NCBI GenBank assembly: GCA_041397625.1
Contig: JAWKWH010000002.1
Span: 620,001 to 684,000 of the forward strand
Source of the DNA: JAWKWH01 sp041397625
Lineage (GTDB): Bacteria > Pseudomonadota > Alphaproteobacteria > Rhizobiales > Rhizobiaceae
Direction of reading: 5' to 3'
Length of the DNA: 64,000 nucleotides
A program made the translations under genes and the position numbers. Every line of letters starts with the position of its first letter. The stretch's first letter is position 1. The notes beneath the pieces were generated by a model. That model saw nothing but the letters and a program-made list of their open reading frames with translations. It was not told the DNA's origin and searched no databases. This document shows positions 26,995 to 34,645 of the stretch, piece by piece.

Positions 26995-27436
26995 AGCCGT
27001 TTTTCCGCCCTGAATATCCGTTGCGTGAAAGTTTGGACCGGATTGTCGATCGATTCAATTGCCAATGGACCCCAATGGGCGCCAATAGGCGGCGATCGGG
27101 GTCGGCGAGGCGGGTTTTCGTCACCGCCGACCATCTTTCCGCAACCGAAACGGACCGTCGGATTCTCCCCGTAATCCACATCGCCGGGACACAATATGTT
27201 GCGTCATGAAAGTTTCGTACTCCAAACCCTTGACGCCGGAATACGAGTCGCATTTTATGGTTCGCACGTTCGCGTGAGTGGCGTGGCTGGGCGTGTTCGG
27301 AACCGGTCTTTTTTCCAGATTTGTTGAGTAAGTTGGCGTTTTTCCGGTCGGTTTTCCAACCGGAGAGCGGGTGGCAGATTGTGCCATTAGACGGCGTGCG
27401 GCCGAGCTGGATTTTTCTGGTGTTAATTGGTCGTTA
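26995..27436. other. Intergenic region with phased repeats between divergent genes
   Basis: No gene is supported here. It holds three 10-base tandem units with CCAAT at 27062, 27072 and 27082; a 15-18-base near-duplicate (GTTGCGT-(CAT)-GAAAGTTT) at 27020-27034 and 27198-27215; and a possible sigma-70 promoter, TTGACG at 27230 and TTTTAT at 27253 with a 17-base spacer. Base composition is lower in GC than the flanks. Confidence 0.5.
27061..27090. repeat. Three helically phased 10-bp repeats
   Basis: GCCAATGGAC, CCCAATGGGC and GCCAATAGGC follow each other without gaps, so CCAAT recurs exactly every 10 bases, about one helical turn. The position, 67 bases upstream of the hypothetical exported gene and 650 upstream of nrdJ, would fit an operator array. 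Confidence 0.5.
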
Positions 27437-27452
27437 ACACTATATTTAGTGT
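27437..27452 (+). promoter_or_regulatory. NrdR box overlapping a probable nrdJ promoter
   Basis: ACACTATATTTAGTGT is a near-perfect 16-bp palindrome that fits the NrdR consensus (acaCwAtATaTwGtgt) in nearly every position. It contains TATATT, which could serve as the -10 element, the usual arrangement for NrdR repression. A second, weaker copy (ACACTATATATGGGAA) stands at 27686-27701 just before the nrdJ ribosome binding site. Confidence 0.75.
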
Positions 27453-27716
27453 TTACGCCGAAGATGGCCACTAGATAATGTGAGGCGCTCGATTCGGGCG
27501 ACTTCACGATCAGGCGTCAAATTCGAGGGGCCACCGGGTTCCTCGCAGCCGCAAACAAGGCCAGGGCAAGCCATGGTCAGCAGCGGCTGGCGGGAACCGC
27601 GGTCGGGAGAGCCGGCATCCGTAACGGAGCCGGTAAGGCGGACCTGTGTCCGCCGGTGGAAAAGAGAGGCAATCCACCGGCTGACACACTATATATGGGA
27701 ATTGGAAGGGACACCT
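27453..27716 (+). promoter_or_regulatory. Long structured leader of nrdJ
   Basis: About 260 GC-rich bases without a convincing gene separate the NrdR box from the nrdJ ATG. Several hairpins are visible: CAGCCGC...GCGGCTG (about 27547-27590), CCGGC-TCCG-taa-CGGA-GCCGG (27612-27633), GGCGGAC-ctgt-GTCCGCC (27637-27654), and a 9-bp stem GCCGGTGGA / TCCACCGGC (27652-27681). The last two share bases 27652-27654, so they compete. The core of a standard cobalamin riboswitch is not recognisable. This looks like a cis-regulatory RNA. Confidence 0.55.
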
Positions 27717-30700
27717 ATGCGCATTGAACGGCACTTCACCAAAGCCGGCCGGTCGGCTTATGCGGACATCGAGTTCCGCAAGGCGGTGAGCGAGATCCGG
27801 AATCCGGACGGTTCGGTCGTTTTCCGGCTCGACGACATCGACGTGCCGAAGCAGTTCAGCCAGGTGGCGGCTGACATCCTGGCGCAGAAATATTTCCGCA
27901 AGGCCGGCGTGCCCGCACGTCTGAAAAAGGTGGAAGAAAACGACGTTCCCTCCTTCCTGTGGCGGTCGGTTGCCGACGAGCAGGCGCTTGCCGAACTGCC
28001 CGAGGACGAGCGCTCCGGCTCGGAGACCGACGCGCGCCAGGTGTTCACCCGCCTTGCCGGCACCTGGACCTATTGGGGCTGGAAGGGCGGCTATTTCGAC
28101 AGCGAGGACGACGCCCGGGCGTTCATGGACGAGCTTGCCTACATGCTCGCCACCCAGCGCGTCGCGCCCAACTCGCCGCAATGGTTCAACACCGGCCTGC
28201 ACTGGGCCTACGGTATCGACGGTCCCGGCCAGGGCCACCACTACGTCGATCCGGAGACCGGCAAGCTGACGCGGTCGAAATCGGCCTACGAGCATCCGCA
28301 GCCGCATGCCTGCTTCATCCAGTCGGTCGGCGACGACCTGGTCAATGAGGGCGGCATCATGGACCTTTGGGTGCGCGAGGCGCGCCTGTTCAAATACGGC
28401 TCGGGCACCGGCTCCAACTTCAGCCACCTGCGCGGCGAGGGCGAACGGCTTTCCGGCGGCGGCAAATCATCGGGCCTGATGAGCTTCCTGAAGATCGGCG
28501 ACCGGGCGGCCGGCGCCATCAAGTCGGGCGGCACCACGCGTCGTGCCGCCAAGATGGTGGTCGTCGACATCGACCACCCCGACATCGAGGACTATATCGA
28601 CTGGAAGGTGAAGGAGGAGCAGAAGGTCGCCTCGCTGGTCACCGGCTCCAAGATCGTCAAGCGGCACCTGACCGCGATCATGAAGGCCTGCGTCAATTGC
28701 GAAGGCCACGACGACGACTGTTACGACCCGTCGCTGAACACGGCGCTTAAGCGCGAAATCCGCGCTGCCAAGAAGAACGCCGTGCCGGAAAACTACATCA
28801 AGCGCGTCATCCAGTTCGCCAGGCAGGGCTACACCGAAATCGAGTTCAAGACCTACGACACCGACTGGGATTCGGAAGCCTATCTGACCGTGTCGGGCCA
28901 GAACTCCAACAATTCCGTCAGCCTGAAGGACGACTTCCTGCGCGCGGTGGAGAACGGCGGCGAGTGGAACCTCGTCAACCGCATCGACGGCAGGGTCGCC
29001 AAGACGGTCGCGGCGCGTGACTTGTGGGAGAGGATCGGCCACGCCGCCTGGGCGTCCGCCGATCCGGGCCTGCACTTCAACACGACGATGAACGACTGGC
29101 ACACCTGCCCGGCGGCCGGGCCCATCCGCGCGTCGAACCCGTGCTCGGAATACATGTTCCTCGACGATACGGCGTGCAACCTGGCCTCGCTCAACCTGCT
29201 GCAGTTCCTGAACCGGGAGACGGCGAACATCGACCTCGCCTCCTACGAGCACGCGGTCAGGCTGTGGACCATGGTGCTGGAAATCTCGGTGATGATGGCG
29301 CAGTTCCCGTCCAAGCAGATCGCCAAGCTTTCCTATGAATACCGCACGCTCGGCCTCGGCTACGCCAATATCGGCGGACTGTTGATGACCACCGGCGTGC
29401 CTTACGATTCCGACGAGGGTCGCGCCATCTGCGGCGCACTCACCGCAATCATGACCGGCGTCGCCTATGCGACGTCCGCCGAGATGGCCGGCGAGCTCGG
29501 CCCCTTCCCCGACTACAAGCGCAATGCGAAAAACATGCTGCGCGTGATACGCAACCACCGCCGCGCCGCCCATGGCGAGACCCAGGGCTATGAGGGGCTT
29601 TCGGTCGAGCCGGTGGCGCTGAAGCATGGCGACTGCCCCGATGCCGACCTTATCGCCCATGCGAAATCGGCCTGGGACAAGGCGCTGAAGCTCGGCGAGA
29701 AGCACGGCTACCGCAACGCCCAGGCCACCGTGATCGCGCCGACCGGCACGATCGGCCTGGTGATGGACTGCGACACCACCGGCATCGAGCCCGACTTCGC
29801 GCTGGTCAAGTTCAAGAAGCTCGCCGGCGGCGGCTATTTCAAGATCATCAACCGCGCCGTGCCGGCGGCGCTCAGAACGCTCGGCTATCCGGAAGCCCAG
29901 ATCGGCGAGATCGAGGCCTATGCGGTCGGCCACGGCAATCTCAACCAGGCGCCGGCCGTCAATCCGTCCTCGCTTGCCGCCAAGGGCTTCACCGAAGACA
30001 AGATCGCGGCGCTGAACGAAGCGCTGAAAAGCGCCTTCGACATCAAGTTCGCCTTCAACCAATGGACGCTCGGCGCCGATTTCTGCAAGGACACGCTCGG
30101 CATCACGGAAGAGCAGCTCGCCGATTTCGAGTTCAACATGCTGGCTTTCCTCGGCTTCTCGAAGAAGGACATCGAGGCGGCCAACATCCACATCTGCGGC
30201 GCGATGACGCTGGAAGGCGCGCCGCATCTGAAGGAAGAGCACTACCCGGTCTTCGACTGCGCCAATCCGTGCGGCAAGATCGGCAAGCGCTATCTCTCCG
30301 TCGACAGCCATATCGACATGATGGCGGCCGCCCAGCCGTTCATTTCGGGCGCCATCTCCAAGACCATCAACATGCCCAACGAGGCCACCGTCGAGGACTG
30401 CAAGGCGGCCTATCTGCGCTCTTGGAAGAAGGCGCTGAAGGCCAACGCGCTCTACCGCGACGGCTCGAAACTGTCGCAGCCGCTCAACGCCTCGCTGATC
30501 GAGGACGAGGACGACGAGGATGATGCAGTGGAGGCGCTAGCCGAGGCGCCGAAGGCGGCGGCCACCGTCGCGGTCACCGAGAAAATCGTAGAGCGCATCG
30601 TCGAACGCGTCGTGCGCGAGCAGGAGAAGCTGCCGACCAGGCGCAAGGGCTACACCCAGAAGGCCAAGGTCGGCGGCCACACCATCTTCCTTCGCACCGG

Positions 30701-31541
30701 CGAATATGACGACGGCCGGCTCGGCGAGATCTTCATCGACATGCACAAGGAGGGTGCCGCCTTCCGCGCGATGATGAACAATTTCGCCATCTCGATCTCG
30801 CTCGGCCTGCAATATGGCGTGCCGCTTGAGGAATATGTCGAGGCATTCACGTTCACCCGCTTCGAGCCCGCCGGCATGGTGATCGGCAACGATGCCATCA
30901 AGACGGCGACCTCGATCCTCGACTACGTGTTCCGCGAGCTCGGCATTTCCTATCTCGGCCGCCACGATCTCGCCCATGTCGACCAGTCGGACTTCGCCTC
31001 CACCTCGCTCGGCAAGGGCGTGTCGGAAGGCAAGGCCCAGCCGGTCTCCAAGGGGCTGACGCGCGGCCACACGCTGAAGGTCGTGACCGGCAAGAGCGAA
31101 GAGCCCAAAGGGGCGCTGGGACCGGGATCTGCGGGCGGGGCACCTGCAGACGGCGGTGGCGCAAACCGGACGGTGATGTCCTCCTCCCATTCACCCGTCC
31201 GCGCCATCGCCGGCAATTCGCCGACCGCCGCGGCTGCGGCAGCCAAGACCGTGCTTGAACTGCAGGAGGAGGCCTCCGCCTTCAAGCGCGACTACGAGGA
31301 GAGCGCGCGCGAGTTCGCCGCCGAGATCGAGGCCGAGGAGACCCGCACCGGCGTCCTGTCGGCGGAAGAGGAAGCCGCCGACCGTGCCGCCGCCAGGAAA
31401 CTGGAGGCCGACCGCCGGGCCAAGGCCGTGATGCAGGGCTATACCGGCAATTCATGCCCCGAATGCCAGAACTTCACCATGGTGAGAAACGGCACCTGCG
31501 AGAAGTGCGACACCTGCGGCTCAACGAGCGGGTGTAGTTGA
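27717..31541 (+). CDS. nrdJ: Vitamin B12-dependent class II ribonucleotide reductase
   Basis: A 1274-residue adenosylcobalamin-dependent enzyme that reduces ribonucleotides for DNA synthesis. N-terminal domain to about residue 130, catalytic barrel about 150-900 with NPCSEYMFLDDTACNLASLN (redox Cys476), then an acidic linker starting near residue 929 (EDEDDEDD), a TSCPD domain (about 980-1080), a low-complexity segment, and a C-terminal cysteine-rich tail (residues 1246-1274, CPEC...CEKCDTCG) that re-reduces the active site and may bind zinc. Start ATG 27717 follows GGAAGGG; the frame open from 27480 is the structured leader. Size and layout are those of rhizobial NrdJ. Confidence 0.96.
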   Translation: MRIERHFTKAGRSAYADIEFRKAVSEIRNPDGSVVFRLDDIDVPKQFSQVAADILAQKYFRKAGVPARLKKVEENDVPSFLWRSVADEQALAELPEDERSGSETDARQVFTRLAGTWTYWGWKGGYFDSEDDARAFMDELAYMLATQRVAPNSPQWFNTGLHWAYGIDGPGQGHHYVDPETGKLTRSKSAYEHPQPHACFIQSVGDDLVNEGGIMDLWVREARLFKYGSGTGSNFSHLRGEGERLSGGGKSSGLMSFLKIGDRAAGAIKSGGTTRRAAKMVVVDIDHPDIEDYIDWKVKEEQKVASLVTGSKIVKRHLTAIMKACVNCEGHDDDCYDPSLNTALKREIRAAKKNAVPENYIKRVIQFARQGYTEIEFKTYDTDWDSEAYLTVSGQNSNNSVSLKDDFLRAVENGGEWNLVNRIDGRVAKTVAARDLWERIGHAAWASADPGLHFNTTMNDWHTCPAAGPIRASNPCSEYMFLDDTACNLASLNLLQFLNRETANIDLASYEHAVRLWTMVLEISVMMAQFPSKQIAKLSYEYRTLGLGYANIGGLLMTTGVPYDSDEGRAICGALTAIMTGVAYATSAEMAGELGPFPDYKRNAKNMLRVIRNHRRAAHGETQGYEGLSVEPVALKHGDCPDADLIAHAKSAWDKALKLGEKHGYRNAQATVIAPTGTIGLVMDCDTTGIEPDFALVKFKKLAGGGYFKIINRAVPAALRTLGYPEAQIGEIEAYAVGHGNLNQAPAVNPSSLAAKGFTEDKIAALNEALKSAFDIKFAFNQWTLGADFCKDTLGITEEQLADFEFNMLAFLGFSKKDIEAANIHICGAMTLEGAPHLKEEHYPVFDCANPCGKIGKRYLSVDSHIDMMAAAQPFISGAISKTINMPNEATVEDCKAAYLRSWKKALKANALYRDGSKLSQPLNASLIEDEDDEDDAVEALAEAPKAAATVAVTEKIVERIVERVVREQEKLPTRRKGYTQKAKVGGHTIFLRTGEYDDGRLGEIFIDMHKEGAAFRAMMNNFAISISLGLQYGVPLEEYVEAFTFTRFEPAGMVIGNDAIKTATSILDYVFRELGISYLGRHDLAHVDQSDFASTSLGKGVSEGKAQPVSKGLTRGHTLKVVTGKSEEPKGALGPGSAGGAPADGGGANRTVMSSSHSPVRAIAGNSPTAAAAAAKTVLELQEEASAFKRDYEESAREFAAEIEAEETRTGVLSAEEEAADRAAARKLEADRRAKAVMQGYTGNSCPECQNFTMVRNGTCEKCDTCGSTSGCS

Positions 31542-31558
31542 GGAGGGCGCCTTTTACG

Positions 31559-31744
31559 TCGTCATCCCGGACGGAGCGTCCGAACGAAGTGAGGGTAGAC
31601 TAAACTGGGATCCATTCCATACGGCTTGGGCTTCCACCGCTGATGCAGAATGAGTCGTCACGGAGTGGATCCCGGATAAGACCATCTCGTTTCACTCGCT
31701 GTCCTTTCCGGGATGACGAACGGCGTGATCACCACCCCGTTCCG
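31559..31744. repeat. Nested palindromic repeat, copy A
   Basis: Outer arms GTCATCCCGG (31561) and CCGGGATGAC (31708), inner arms CTGGGATCCA (about 31609) and TGGATCCCGG (31665). Bases 31659-31744 are identical to 32159-32244, exactly 500 bases away. It lies between the nrdJ stop and the 3' end of the GIY-YIG gene, whose last codons are inside the repeat. Confidence 0.85.
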
Positions 31745-32016
31745 CGGAACAGTTCAAACCAGCCGGGATTGTCCTTCTCGATCAAGGCGATCTTCCAGGC
31801 GCGCCGCCAGCGCTTGATCTGCTTTTCGCGCTCGATGGCGTCGCGGACGTCGAAGTGTTCTTCGTACCAGACAAGGCGCATTGCGCCGTAACGCGATGTA
31901 AATCGCGCGCCCTTGCCCGCCTTGTGTTCAGGAACTCTCCGGGCCAGGCTGTTGGTAACACCGGTATAGATCGTTCCATCCTTCTTGCTGGCAAGCATAT
32001 AGACAAAGCCCGTCAT
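31729..32016 (-). CDS. GIY-YIG nuclease bracketed by repeats
   Basis: A 95-residue single-domain GIY-YIG protein of the YhbQ/COG2827-like group. VYMLASKKDGTIYTGVTNSLARRVPEHKAG carries the two Tyr (here VYM and IYTG) and the catalytic Arg; the metal-binding Glu is expected in the IEREKQIKRWRRAWK region. It has no recognition domain. The start ATG 32016 gives the family N-terminus MTGFVYML; the frame continues upstream into repeat copy B, where it reads DPGS-type residues that are translated repeat. The gene is exactly enclosed by full repeat copies A and B, and its last five codons overlap copy A. Such nucleases are of unknown function; here a link to the repeats is inferred. Confidence 0.9.
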   Translation of the reverse strand: MTGFVYMLASKKDGTIYTGVTNSLARRVPEHKAGKGARFTSRYGAMRLVWYEEHFDVRDAIEREKQIKRWRRAWKIALIEKDNPGWFELFRGTGW

Positions 32017-32059
32017 GATTGTATCATGGCGAGAGTACGCCGATCCGACAACCAACTCT

Positions 32060-32254
32060 TTCGTCATCCCGGACGAGGTTTCAAGCGAAGCGAGAAACAT
32101 CGAGCCGGGATCCATTCCGTTCAGATGGAGGTTTCACGGACGGTGCAGAATGAAACCTCACGGAGTGGATCCCGGATAAGACCATCTCGTTTCACTCGCT
32201 GTCCTTTCCGGGATGACGAACGGCGTGATCACCACCCCGTTCCGGGATGACGAA
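32060..32254. repeat. Nested palindromic repeat, copy B
   Basis: Three sets of nested inverted arms: TTCGTCATCCCGG (32060) with CCGGGATGACGAA (32208), CCGGGATCCA (about 32105) with TGGATCCCGG (32165), and GAGGTTTCA with TGAAACCTC in the centre. The whole 161 bases could fold into one long hairpin. A further CCGGGATGACGAA follows at 32242-32254. Confidence 0.88.
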
Positions 32255-32324
32255 GCGGTAAAGATGGACCGCTAATTGCTACCCTCTGACAGATCGCAGC
32301 GCTGATAGCTCGTCCCGCTCCCGT

Positions 32325-32389
32325 CGTCATCCCGGACGAGGTTTCAAGCGAAGCGAGAAACATCGAGCCGGGATCCATTCCGTTCAGAT
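32325..32389. repeat. Half copy C of the palindromic repeat
   Basis: These 65 bases are identical to 32062-32126, i.e. the left half of copy B only. The copy ends abruptly and is followed by the 3' end of the leucine-rich-repeat gene. It shows that halves of the element move or are lost independently. Confidence 0.88.
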
Positions 32390-32404
32390 CGAGCGGGCGA
32401 CACC

Positions 32405-33238
32405 CTAGAACCGAACCTTTTCGTATCGAGCCTCCAGCATCTCGCGTTGCCCGGGCGTCATCGGAATTCCATCCAGCCAAAGGCGTTTCAGCGATTTTAT
32501 CCGCTCCAGATGTGGAATTACCCCGGCCGCCGTCAGTCTCGTCTGGTCTTCGAAACCGCCAATGGACAGATACGCCAGGTTCGGAAGGCGTGACAGATGC
32601 TCCAGATCGGCCTCGGTGATGTCGGTTGACCAGACATCCAGGACGGCAAGCTGCTTCATTCGGCAAATTTTCCTGAAACCCTTGGAAGTCAGCTTGGACG
32701 CGCCAACCTCCAACTCGGTGATCGTCTCCGACTGAGAGACAATCGATGCCATGTCATCGTCGAATTCGGTGTCTTCGACATCGATACTGGTGAGAGTCGG
32801 CATAAGCAGCAATCTCTCCAAGGCTCTCCGGGTCAGGTTCGAGAATTTCACGTCGATTGATTTCAAGTTGGGCAGCTTCGAAAACTCGAAGAGGTCGTCC
32901 TCGGATACGCCGTACATGCAAACAAGTTTTTCCAAACCGCTTGCCCGTTCGAACCCGGTAAGCTTTCCTGGGTGTTTCAGCCCAAAAACGACAAGCTCGC
33001 GCAGGTTTGGTCTCGATATGACGTAACGCATCGCGGCACGCGTCACGTCGCACCAAATAACCAGACTTCCGACCGAACGCACTCGCTGAAGCTCCTTTGC
33101 GATCTTGACCGTGATCAGATCCTGATCACGGATGTCCACTTCTCCAAAGTGACTGGTGCTTTCAAACATCGCCAAGTCTTCATGACGAAACGGCCCACGA
33201 AGGTTGAGCTCTGTAACTGAGTTCGGTTCTGGTTGCAT
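32405..33238 (-). CDS. Leucine-rich-repeat-like protein of unknown function
   Basis: A 277-residue protein without signal peptide. Successive 22-25-residue units with the pattern L-x2-L-x-V/I (LRELVVFG, LEKLVCMYG, LKSIDVKFS, LTSIDVEDT, ITELEVGAS, LAVLDVWST, LAYLSIGGF, LKRLWLDG) form a leucine-rich-repeat solenoid over most of its length, suggesting protein binding. Base composition is visibly lower in GC than in the neighbouring core genes, and the gene abuts the repeat cluster, so horizontal acquisition is likely. The ribosome binding site is weak. No partner gene is evident. Confidence 0.72.
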   Translation of the reverse strand: MQPEPNSVTELNLRGPFRHEDLAMFESTSHFGEVDIRDQDLITVKIAKELQRVRSVGSLVIWCDVTRAAMRYVISRPNLRELVVFGLKHPGKLTGFERASGLEKLVCMYGVSEDDLFEFSKLPNLKSIDVKFSNLTRRALERLLLMPTLTSIDVEDTEFDDDMASIVSQSETITELEVGASKLTSKGFRKICRMKQLAVLDVWSTDITEADLEHLSRLPNLAYLSIGGFEDQTRLTAAGVIPHLERIKSLKRLWLDGIPMTPGQREMLEARYEKVRF

Positions 33239-33491
33239 TCAAAGTTCTCTGTCGGGAGCGACTAGCGCCGTTGTTCCCGCGATCAGCGTTGCTGATATCG
33301 TCAATTCAACCAGAAAATGCAAGAAGTCGGCCATGCACAATTGGAATGCAACAGGTGTCTGACGCGATGGACAGAGCGTCCGAACGCAGAGAGGATATTC
33401 CGTCTGTTGTGACGAATGCGGGGCGTTCGTGCAGACATTGGATAGCGGCGACAAAACGGCTACCCTCCCTATTCAATCAGGAACCCGTGCC

Positions 33492-33887
33492 ATGAAAATC
33501 ACACGCGCAGACGAGCGCGCCTCGCGCCAAGGCCCCGAAGACTGGTTCACCGGGCGGGTACGCCTGGACCCGCTGTTCAATCCGCACGATCCGGAGCGCG
33601 TGCAGGGCGCGCAGGTCAGCTTCCAGCCCGGCGCGCGCACCGCATGGCACACCCACCCGCTCGGCCAGACGCTCGTCGTCACCGCCGGCACCGGCCGGGT
33701 GCAGACATGGGGCGGCCCGGTGCGCGAGATCGCGCCTGGCGACGTGGTCTGGTTCGAACCCGGCGAGAAACACTGGCACGGCGCGGGCCCGGAGACCGCG
33801 ATGACCCATATCGCCATCCAGGAAGCCGAAAACGGCAAGACCGTCGACTGGATGGAGAAGGTCAGCGACGAGCAATATGGCGGCTAG
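33492..33887 (+). CDS. Cupin-domain protein
   Basis: A 131-residue single cupin. Motif 1 is PGARTAWHTHPLGQTLVVTAG with the two metal histidines near residue 53-55, and motif 2 is GDVVWFEPGEKHWHGA. The sequence resembles the small cupins annotated as carboxymuconolactone-decarboxylase-associated or hydroxynitrile-lyase-like proteins. A metal-dependent enzyme is plausible but the substrate is unknown. ATG 33492 is the start with the conserved MKITRADERAS N-terminus. Isolated gene. Confidence 0.85.
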   Translation: MKITRADERASRQGPEDWFTGRVRLDPLFNPHDPERVQGAQVSFQPGARTAWHTHPLGQTLVVTAGTGRVQTWGGPVREIAPGDVVWFEPGEKHWHGAGPETAMTHIAIQEAENGKTVDWMEKVSDEQYGG

Positions 33888-33965
33888 CGCCGCCTGTCGC
33901 CGGCGGAACCGCAACCGACCCCGGTTACTTGCGTTCCCTGAAAGTAGTGGGCGCGCAGCGCGCCG

Positions 33966-34179
33966 TCACAGCGGCCGGATTTCAGGCAGCAGCGCTTGAA
34001 ATCTGCGTCCGGAACCGCACGGGCACGGATCGTTGCGGCCGAGTTTCTCGACCAGTTCGACGTCGCCGTGCACGGTGCGCGTACCGGTCTTCACCCGTGT
34101 TTCAGACGGGAAGGACCTACGCCGCTTGGACATCACCTCGAAAGGACGGCAATTCGTCGTGTTTGCGGTTTCTGGCCAT
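33966..34179 (-). pseudogene. SEC-C motif small protein, frameshifted
   Basis: A strong GGGGAGG and ATG at 34179 begin MARNRKHDELPSFRGDV, which stops after 20 codons. The next frame, from 34133 (MSKRRRSFPSETRVKTGTR), carries ELVEKLGRNDPCPCGSGRRF, the start of the zinc-binding SEC-C motif. The expected KRCC that completes the motif is present at 33986-33997 but one frame off. So the gene appears broken twice: near 34130 and near 34000. Alternatives are sequencing errors or a real pair of overlapping frames. Intact relatives are small cytoplasmic metal-binding proteins. Confidence 0.55.
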
Positions 34180-34645
34180 GGTCGCCTCCCCTGCTCGAGC
34201 TGTTGCGGGACGGTGCAGATAGCGGCAAACGCCTTGTCATGCAAGCCTTTCCGCCGATGCGCGCCCGACACGCAAAGAGCCAGCCCGTCAAAACGGGGAG
34301 AGGTTTTATCCGCTCGACCGCGAAAGCCTTATTTTCGCGCCGCGTGATGGTCAATGACGACCAAATTCGTCCACGCCTCTCCCACCCATGCGATGATCTT
34401 GTCGCCGTCCTTCGGGAAGCCGGGTCATGAACCGGCCCGGTCGGGGCGGCGGACGGGCGGTCATGGCACCGCACCGCATTGTCCAGATGAGCGATCAGCA
34501 AAGACCGCCCGTCTTCCCGCCTTCGCATCTCTCCTCCCGGCAATGAAGCGATGCGGACATGCCGGGCCTCCTGCAACCCGCGGCAAACCCGGTGGGCGAC
34601 ATCGCCGTGCGCGATTTGTCGGAAACGGAGTATAGAGCAGCCGTC
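34180..34645. other. Intergenic stretch without a supported gene
   Basis: Open frames exist on both strands because of the high GC, but none has a ribosome binding site, a recognisable domain or an edge that fits. No repeat or RNA was seen. Confidence 0.5.

Noticed and set aside
27540..27640. Cobalamin riboswitch upstream of nrdJ
   Set aside because: GGGAA and a GGTCGGGAGAGCCGGC string recall parts of it, but the B12 box and the CCCGCAACTGT-type core are missing, so I do not call it.
27480..27716. Extension of the nrdJ reading frame upstream to 27480
   Set aside because: The extra 79 residues do not resemble NrdJ, the region is full of hairpins and a good ribosome binding site precedes the ATG at 27717.
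31855..32250. 131-codon plus-strand frame over the GIY-YIG gene and copy B
   Set aside because: Shadow of the nuclease gene and the repeat.
32229..32666. 145-codon minus-strand frame over repeats and the LRR gene
   Set aside because: It is translated repeat plus the antisense-frame shadow of the LRR gene; no domain or ribosome binding site.
34133..34576. 147-codon minus-strand frame
   Set aside because: No recognisable protein and no ribosome binding site; overlaps the start of the SEC-C gene.
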